NCBI GenBank assembly: GCA_003500135.1
Contig: DNTA01000161.1
Location: 1 to 11,193 of the forward strand
DNA from: Cytophagales bacterium
Lineage (GTDB): Bacteria; Bacteroidota; Bacteroidia; Cytophagales; Cyclobacteriaceae
Reading direction: 5' to 3'
Length of the DNA stretch: 11,193 bases
The translations under genes were made by a program, and so were the position numbers. The notes under the pieces were generated by a model. The model had not been told where the DNA came from. It saw nothing but the letters and a program-made list of their open reading frames with translations, and did not search any database. Each line of letters opens with the position of its first letter. Position 1 is the stretch's first letter. Positions 7,452 through 11,193 of the stretch are shown in pieces.

Positions 7452-7472
7452 CTTTTCTTTTTATAAGAAAAG
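7452..7472. terminator. A/T-rich hairpin between convergent aminotransferase and ilvA genes
   Basis: CTTTTCTT (7452-7459) and AAGAAAAG (7465-7472) form a perfect 8-bp stem with a five-base loop (TTTAT). It sits midway in the 86-base gap between two convergent genes, where a bidirectional terminator is expected. Each arm reads as a T-rich run on one strand. The stem has few G-C pairs, so it would be a weak intrinsic terminator, possibly assisted by Rho. Confidence 0.45.
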
Positions 7473-7502
7473 CATGTTTCCGGCGATGTTTTATTTATCC
7501 GT

Positions 7503-8744
7503 TCAGACCAAAAATGTAAATAAATCCGGGCTTTCGTTAATTAGCTGGTAGCTAATCCCTTTTTGTTGCATGCGCTTTACCAGGTCATCGAAATCATCTC
7601 TTGTTTTTGTTTCAACACCAACCAGTGCCGGCCCCTGTTCGCGGTTGACCTTTTTGGTGTATTCAAAATGGGTTATATCGTCATCGGGCCCCAGCGCCTC
7701 TACCAGAAATTCCCGTAAGGCTCCGGCACGTTGTGGAAAACGAATTATGAAATAGTGCTTTAATCCCTCATAAAGCAGCGAGCGCTCCTTGATCTCCTCC
7801 GTCCGTGTGATATCGTTATTACCTCCACTGACAATACATACTACATTTTTGCCTTGTATTTCTTTTTTGTAAAAATCCAGTGCTGCAATACTAAGGGCGC
7901 CGGCAGGTTCTACCACCATTGCTTCTTCATTGTACAGTTGCAAAATGGTCGTGCATACTTTTCCTTCTGGCACCAGCGCTACTTCGTCCACCACCTCTCT
8001 TGCAATGTTAAAGTTGCGTTCTCCAACGGTCGCCACCGCAGCGCCGTCAATAAACTTCTCAAATTGAGGCAGGACTACCCGCTCGCCGGCATCCAGTGAT
8101 TGCTTCATGGCTGGCGCACCTTCGGGCTCCACACCAATAATTTTTGTTTCCGGGCTCACCTGCTTAAAGTATGACCCCACCCCTGAGATCAGACCTCCGC
8201 CTCCTATGGGCGCAAACAGATAATCAATCTTACCAATGGCTTCACGAAGTATTTCAAGGCCTACCGTTCCCTGTCCGGCTATTACTTTGTCATCGTCGAA
8301 AGGATGGATAAATACAGATTCATTTTTTTGGCAATCTTTCATAGCAGCAGTATAAGCTTCATCAAATGTATCGCCGGTAATGATCACTTCTACAGCGTCC
8401 TTGCCAAACATGTTCACCTGACGGATTTTTTGTTTTGGTGTAGTAGATGGCATAAAAATTTTGCCTTGTATTATCAGTTGGGCACAGGCATAGGCCACCC
8501 CCTGCGCATGATTGCCTGCGCTGGCACAAACCACCCCTTTTTTTCGTTCTTCAGCCGAAAGAGATGAAATTTTATTATAGGCGCCCCTCAACTTGTAGGA
8601 CCGTACTACCTGAAGGTCTTCTCTTTTGAGTAAAACATTTGAAGAATAGCGTTCGGAGAGGGTCATGCTGCTATGGAGCATTGTATGATGCACTACATCT
8701 TTTACCTGCTGATACGCCGATTCTATATCGAGAATAGAAAGCAT
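7503..8744 (-). CDS. ilvA: Threonine ammonia-lyase (threonine dehydratase), single ACT-like domain
   Basis: Deaminates L-threonine to 2-oxobutanoate with PLP, the first committed step to isoleucine. I start at ATG 8744 (413 residues); a TTG nine bases upstream would give 416, and the residue numbers here use that longer form. The Schiff-base lysine is Lys54 in VRSYKLRGAYNKI, followed by SAGNHAQG (78-85), the phosphate-binding GGGG (184-187) and SGGNND (309-314). Residues from about 331 form one ACT-like regulatory domain (HYFIIRFPQRAGALREF), as in the short biosynthetic IlvA of Bacillus, Lactococcus and Corynebacterium. E. coli IlvA has two such domains, and the catabolic TdcB has none. This makes isoleucine synthesis with some allosteric control likely. 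No other ilv or leu gene is nearby. I found no convincing promoter: TAACTTGG at 8784-8777 (minus) has one mismatch and poor -33 spacing. Confidence 0.95.
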   Translation of the reverse strand: MLSILDIESAYQQVKDVVHHTMLHSSMTLSERYSSNVLLKREDLQVVRSYKLRGAYNKISSLSAEERKKGVVCASAGNHAQGVAYACAQLIIQGKIFMPSTTPKQKIRQVNMFGKDAVEVIITGDTFDEAYTAAMKDCQKNESVFIHPFDDDKVIAGQGTVGLEILREAIGKIDYLFAPIGGGGLISGVGSYFKQVSPETKIIGVEPEGAPAMKQSLDAGERVVLPQFEKFIDGAAVATVGERNFNIAREVVDEVALVPEGKVCTTILQLYNEEAMVVEPAGALSIAALDFYKKEIQGKNVVCIVSGGNNDITRTEEIKERSLLYEGLKHYFIIRFPQRAGALREFLVEALGPDDDITHFEYTKKVNREQGPALVGVETKTRDDFDDLVKRMQQKGISYQLINESPDLFTFLV

Positions 8745-8892
8745 TGAAGTCAAATTAGATTAGTTTAGAATGGTTACCAAGTTAGATTTTATTGCCCATC
8801 AAAGCATTATTTCTTTCATATTTTTGAGAATTGACCGGCTTTAAACCCTGAAAAATAAAAATCCCGAATTTTTTAAACATCATTCAAACCTT

Positions 8893-8923
8893 TTGGAAAA
8901 ATGGTCGTTGTTAAGTATGTTTC
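8893..8923 (+). promoter_or_regulatory. Candidate promoter of the TetR-exporter operon
   Basis: TATGTTTC (8916-8923) differs from the TAnnTTTG -7 box at its last base. It lies 20 bases after a TTG (8893-8895, within TTTTG), a good -33 match and spacing. It would give a leader of about 50 bases before the ATG at 8982. Confidence 0.38.
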
Positions 8924-8930
8924 ATAAATG

Positions 8931-8943
8931 ATAGTAAAACTAT
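8931..8943. repeat. Short perfect palindrome just after the TetR promoter, possible operator
   Basis: ATAGT and ACTAT flank AAA, giving a perfect 5-3-5 inverted repeat (ATAGTAAAACTAT). It begins eight bases after the proposed -7 box, about where transcription would start. That is a usual position for an autoregulatory TetR operator. The arms are short and A/T-rich, so chance cannot be excluded. Confidence 0.3.
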
Positions 8944-8981
8944 TACATAAAAAAGTGTATTATTGACCTAAACTTTTCGAG

Positions 8982-9674
8982 ATGGCTCAGTTGCAACTGC
9001 AGATGAATGAAAACCTATTTGTGCGCGATCCTCAAGAGACTGTTTTGGGGCGCAAAATTGTGGAAAGCGGCATTCGGATGATTGATACTTTGGGGTTTGA
9101 GAAGTTCACCTTTCGTAAACTTGCTGAAGAAATTGATTCTACAGAAGCTTCGATATACCGATATTTTGAAAACAAACACCGCATGCTGGTATATCTCATT
9201 GCCTGGTACTGGAACTGGATGGAATATCGTATTGATTTTGGCACACAGAATATCAATAATCCTGTTGAAAAACTGAAAATTGCCCTGAAACTTGTAGCGG
9301 AGCAAAAAAGCAAAGACCCCTTTTTCCCTGATATTGATGAAGCAGCACTTTATCGCATCGTGATCAACGAGTCTGACAAAACTTATTTAACACGTCAGGT
9401 AGATGAAGATAACAAAGAAGGGCTTTTCCGTGGTTTTAAATCGCTTTGTAAAAAAATTGCAGACATTGTTAAGGAGATCAACCCTAATTATACTTACCCT
9501 CATGCATTGATCAGCACCGTGTTACAGGCAGCTCACCAGCAAATATTTTTTGCCATGCATCTGCCTTCATTGACTGAATTGAGCCAAATGAAAGAAAACC
9601 GGTTCGATAAGAACAACGAATTTCTTGAAATACTGGTATTCAACGCCATTGGCGTAACTGAAGCCAGCGCCTAA
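8982..9674 (+). CDS. TetR/AcrR-family transcriptional regulator
   Basis: A 230-residue one-component repressor-type protein. The N-terminal DNA-binding domain spans about residues 22-70. Its helix-turn-helix is FTFRKLAEEIDSTEASIYRYFENKHRML, split here as FTFRKLAEEIDS and TEASIYRYFENKHRML, with the conserved T/S-xxSxYRYFxxKxxL ending. The C-terminal helices form the variable ligand and dimer domain, here rich in aromatic residues (YLIAWYWNWMEY). The start is uncertain: ATG 8982 or the in-frame ATG at 9003, which would remove seven residues. The exporter gene begins 36 bases after its stop on the same strand, so it probably regulates that exporter as well as itself (inference). The ligand is unknown. 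Such pairs usually respond to hydrophobic compounds carried by the transporter, although TetR proteins can also control unrelated genes. Confidence 0.93.
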   Translation: MAQLQLQMNENLFVRDPQETVLGRKIVESGIRMIDTLGFEKFTFRKLAEEIDSTEASIYRYFENKHRMLVYLIAWYWNWMEYRIDFGTQNINNPVEKLKIALKLVAEQKSKDPFFPDIDEAALYRIVINESDKTYLTRQVDEDNKEGLFRGFKSLCKKIADIVKEINPNYTYPHALISTVLQAAHQQIFFAMHLPSLTELSQMKENRFDKNNEFLEILVFNAIGVTEASA

Positions 9675-9702
9675 AATATGCCTTAAAACTTTCAAGCATA
9701 TT
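9675..9702 (+). repeat. Inverted repeat in the TetR-exporter gap
   Basis: AATATGC (9675-9681) and GCATATT (9696-9702) form a perfect 7-bp inverted repeat separated by 14 bases. It begins right after the TetR stop codon and ends nine bases before the exporter ATG. It could be an mRNA hairpin that tunes expression of the second gene, or a protein-binding site. No U-run follows. Confidence 0.35.
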
Positions 9703-9710
9703 CAATACAA

Positions 9711-11193
9711 ATGAACAATCAACAAATTGTAAAAATAATAAGAGAGTCAGCCATCTTGCTCAAACAGGAGTATGACGATGCCATACTCGATCAAACTGAC
9801 CTTTTGGCTACAAATTATGGCATTGACGAATGGGAGGCTTTCAAACATGATTTAGTAGAGGCGGGCAACAAGGTTCGTATCATATACATGGAAAACAGCC
9901 TCCGGCTGGACGATTTCCCTGATTTAATCAGGGAATTGTATATGCCGGTAGTGGCTTTTGATACCACCAGCGATTCTATTGTTCCTGCTATCATATTCGC
10001 TGATAAAAAAGGAAATACCAAGCTACTCAGAATAGGTGATGAAGAAAATGAACTTACCGATTTCACGCCGGAATGTTGCCAGACCTTTCTGAAAAACGAA
10101 AACGGTGAGGTGGTGTTTATGGGTGTTTTTTCTTACAAGAGCCTGGTAAGCGACGAGGCCTATGAAAGTGGTGAAGGCAAGCCATTGACCCCTGTTAAGC
10201 GCCTGTTCCGTTTATTATCGGAAGAACGCCGGGATATTATCAATATTTTTATTTATGCCATTGTAATTGGTTTAATCAGTTTAACGCTACCGTTGGGTAT
10301 ACAGGCAACCGTTGAGTTTGTATCCGGTGGTGTGGTAGTGACCTCGGTTTATCTGCTTATTGCCCTGGTGATCCTGGGTATATTAGGTACCGGTGGCTTA
10401 CAGGTGATGCAGATCACCATCGTGGAATTTATTCAAAGGCGGATATTCAGCAAGGCTGCTCTGGAATTTGCCTTCAGGGTGCCGCGCATTAAGCTGGAAT
10501 CAATCCTTCATCAGCATGCCCCTGAATTGGTAAACCGCTTTTTTGACGTGCTGACCTTACAAAAAGGGCTGCCAAAACTGCTTATCGACCTCACGACCGG
10601 TGCGATCTCGATCTTGTTTGGATTGTTGCTTCTTTCTTTCTATCACCCGTTTTTCGTATTCTTTGGATTGATCCTGTTAACTACTTTGACCCTGATCTTC
10701 TACTTCACAGGACCCAAAGGTTTACGCACCTCTATAAATGAATCCAAATTTAAATATAAGGTTGTATATTGGCTCGAGGAGTTGGCACGTACGATTAATT
10801 CCTTCAAGTTGTCGGGAAACTCCAATTTACCACTCAAGAAAACGGAATACAACGTCAACAATTACCTGAAATATCGAAAGATGCACTTCGGTGTACTTAT
10901 CGGTCAATATTGGTACATTATTTTATTTAAGGCTGCTGTAACAGGTGGGTTGCTGATTATTGGTACCATTTTGGTAATTCAGCGCGAAATCACACTTGGT
11001 CAGTTTGTTGCCTCCGAAGTAGTGATCGTACTTATCCTTGCCTCGGTAGAAAAACTTATATTGTACATGGAAGTGGTATATGATATGCTTACGGCTGTCG
11101 ACAAAATCTCGCAGGTCACAGATCTTCCTCTCGAAAAAACCGGAGGGCTGAATATGCCGAACCAGTTTGTGGATAAGCCTTTTCACATCAAGG
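9711..11193 (+). CDS. Type I secretion-like ABC exporter, C39-like N-terminal region and membrane domain (3' end outside window)
   Basis: 494 codons are open and the gene runs off the window. An in-frame TAA at 9684 supports the ATG at 9711. Residues 1-150 are soluble. The stretch MPVVAFDTTSDSIVPAIIFAD through LTDFTPECCQTFL (about 77-127) has the spacing of the C-terminal half of a C39 peptidase or C39-like domain, as in HlyB. However, there is no QxxxxxC motif near the N-terminus and no obvious catalytic His, so it should not cleave leader peptides. Membrane helices appear near 180-200, 212-232, 291-340 (two), 402-425 and 430-452, the six-helix ABC exporter layout. The ATPase domain should begin just past the visible end (residue 494, PFHIK). 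The substrate is unknown: protein, peptide or small-molecule export are all possible. A membrane-fusion protein and TolC partner would be expected downstream. Confidence 0.9.
   Translation, partial: MNNQQIVKIIRESAILLKQEYDDAILDQTDLLATNYGIDEWEAFKHDLVEAGNKVRIIYMENSLRLDDFPDLIRELYMPVVAFDTTSDSIVPAIIFADKKGNTKLLRIGDEENELTDFTPECCQTFLKNENGEVVFMGVFSYKSLVSDEAYESGEGKPLTPVKRLFRLLSEERRDIINIFIYAIVIGLISLTLPLGIQATVEFVSGGVVVTSVYLLIALVILGILGTGGLQVMQITIVEFIQRRIFSKAALEFAFRVPRIKLESILHQHAPELVNRFFDVLTLQKGLPKLLIDLTTGAISILFGLLLLSFYHPFFVFFGLILLTTLTLIFYFTGPKGLRTSINESKFKYKVVYWLEELARTINSFKLSGNSNLPLKKTEYNVNNYLKYRKMHFGVLIGQYWYIILFKAAVTGGLLIIGTILVIQREITLGQFVASEVVIVLILASVEKLILYMEVVYDMLTAVDKISQVTDLPLEKTGGLNMPNQFVDKPFHIK

Noticed and set aside
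7417..7502. Possible small RNA in the gap between the aminotransferase gene and ilvA
   Set aside because: Only 86 bases with one A/T-rich hairpin and no promoter-like box; a terminator explains it.
7854..8567. Plus-strand open frames rich in Phe, His and Cys opposite ilvA
   Set aside because: Shadows of the ilvA coding strand; every IlvA motif lies on the minus strand.
9815..10066. Ser-rich 83-residue minus-strand open frame, and another at 10923-11186
   Set aside because: Both are antisense to the exporter gene, which has a continuous frame with proper membrane helices.

Overview
The window looks like chromosomal DNA from a member of the Bacteroidota, probably a Cytophagales-like lineage; I cannot name a genus. 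Three things point there: moderate-to-low GC with A/T-rich intergenic DNA, near absence of Shine-Dalgarno sites, and matches to the Bacteroidota promoter pattern (TTG, about 20 bases, TAnnTTTG). The protein repertoire agrees: a TonB-dependent receptor, a stand-alone single-ACT IlvA, and a TetR plus HlyB-like exporter. I see no tRNA, rRNA, CRISPR array, insertion sequence or phage gene.

Left region (1-2776): a small biosynthetic locus. A UbiA-type membrane prenyltransferase on the minus strand (3' end outside the window) diverges from a type III polyketide synthase, which overlaps a class I SAM methyltransferase by 4 bases (ATGA). Together they could make, methylate and prenylate a phenolic lipid or quinone-like molecule. 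The product is inferred, not visible.

Middle (2873-5833): a 102-residue protein resembling Rof/YaeO, the Rho-binding antiterminator, converges with a minus-strand pair: a TonB-dependent outer-membrane receptor and a nitroreductase whose stop and start codons share one base (TAATG). A good Bacteroidota promoter lies just before the receptor and fixes its start.

Amino-acid metabolism (6097-8744): a class I/II PLP aminotransferase (plus) faces threonine ammonia-lyase IlvA (minus), with an A/T-rich hairpin between them.

Right region (8982-11193): a TetR-family regulator, then 36 bases later a type I secretion-like ABC exporter subunit. The exporter has an N-terminal region resembling a C39-like domain without visible protease residues and a six-helix membrane domain. 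Its ATPase domain runs off the window. The regulator probably controls itself and the exporter.

The best candidates for something new are the type III PKS-methyltransferase-UbiA locus and the Rof-like protein with a Cys-containing tail.
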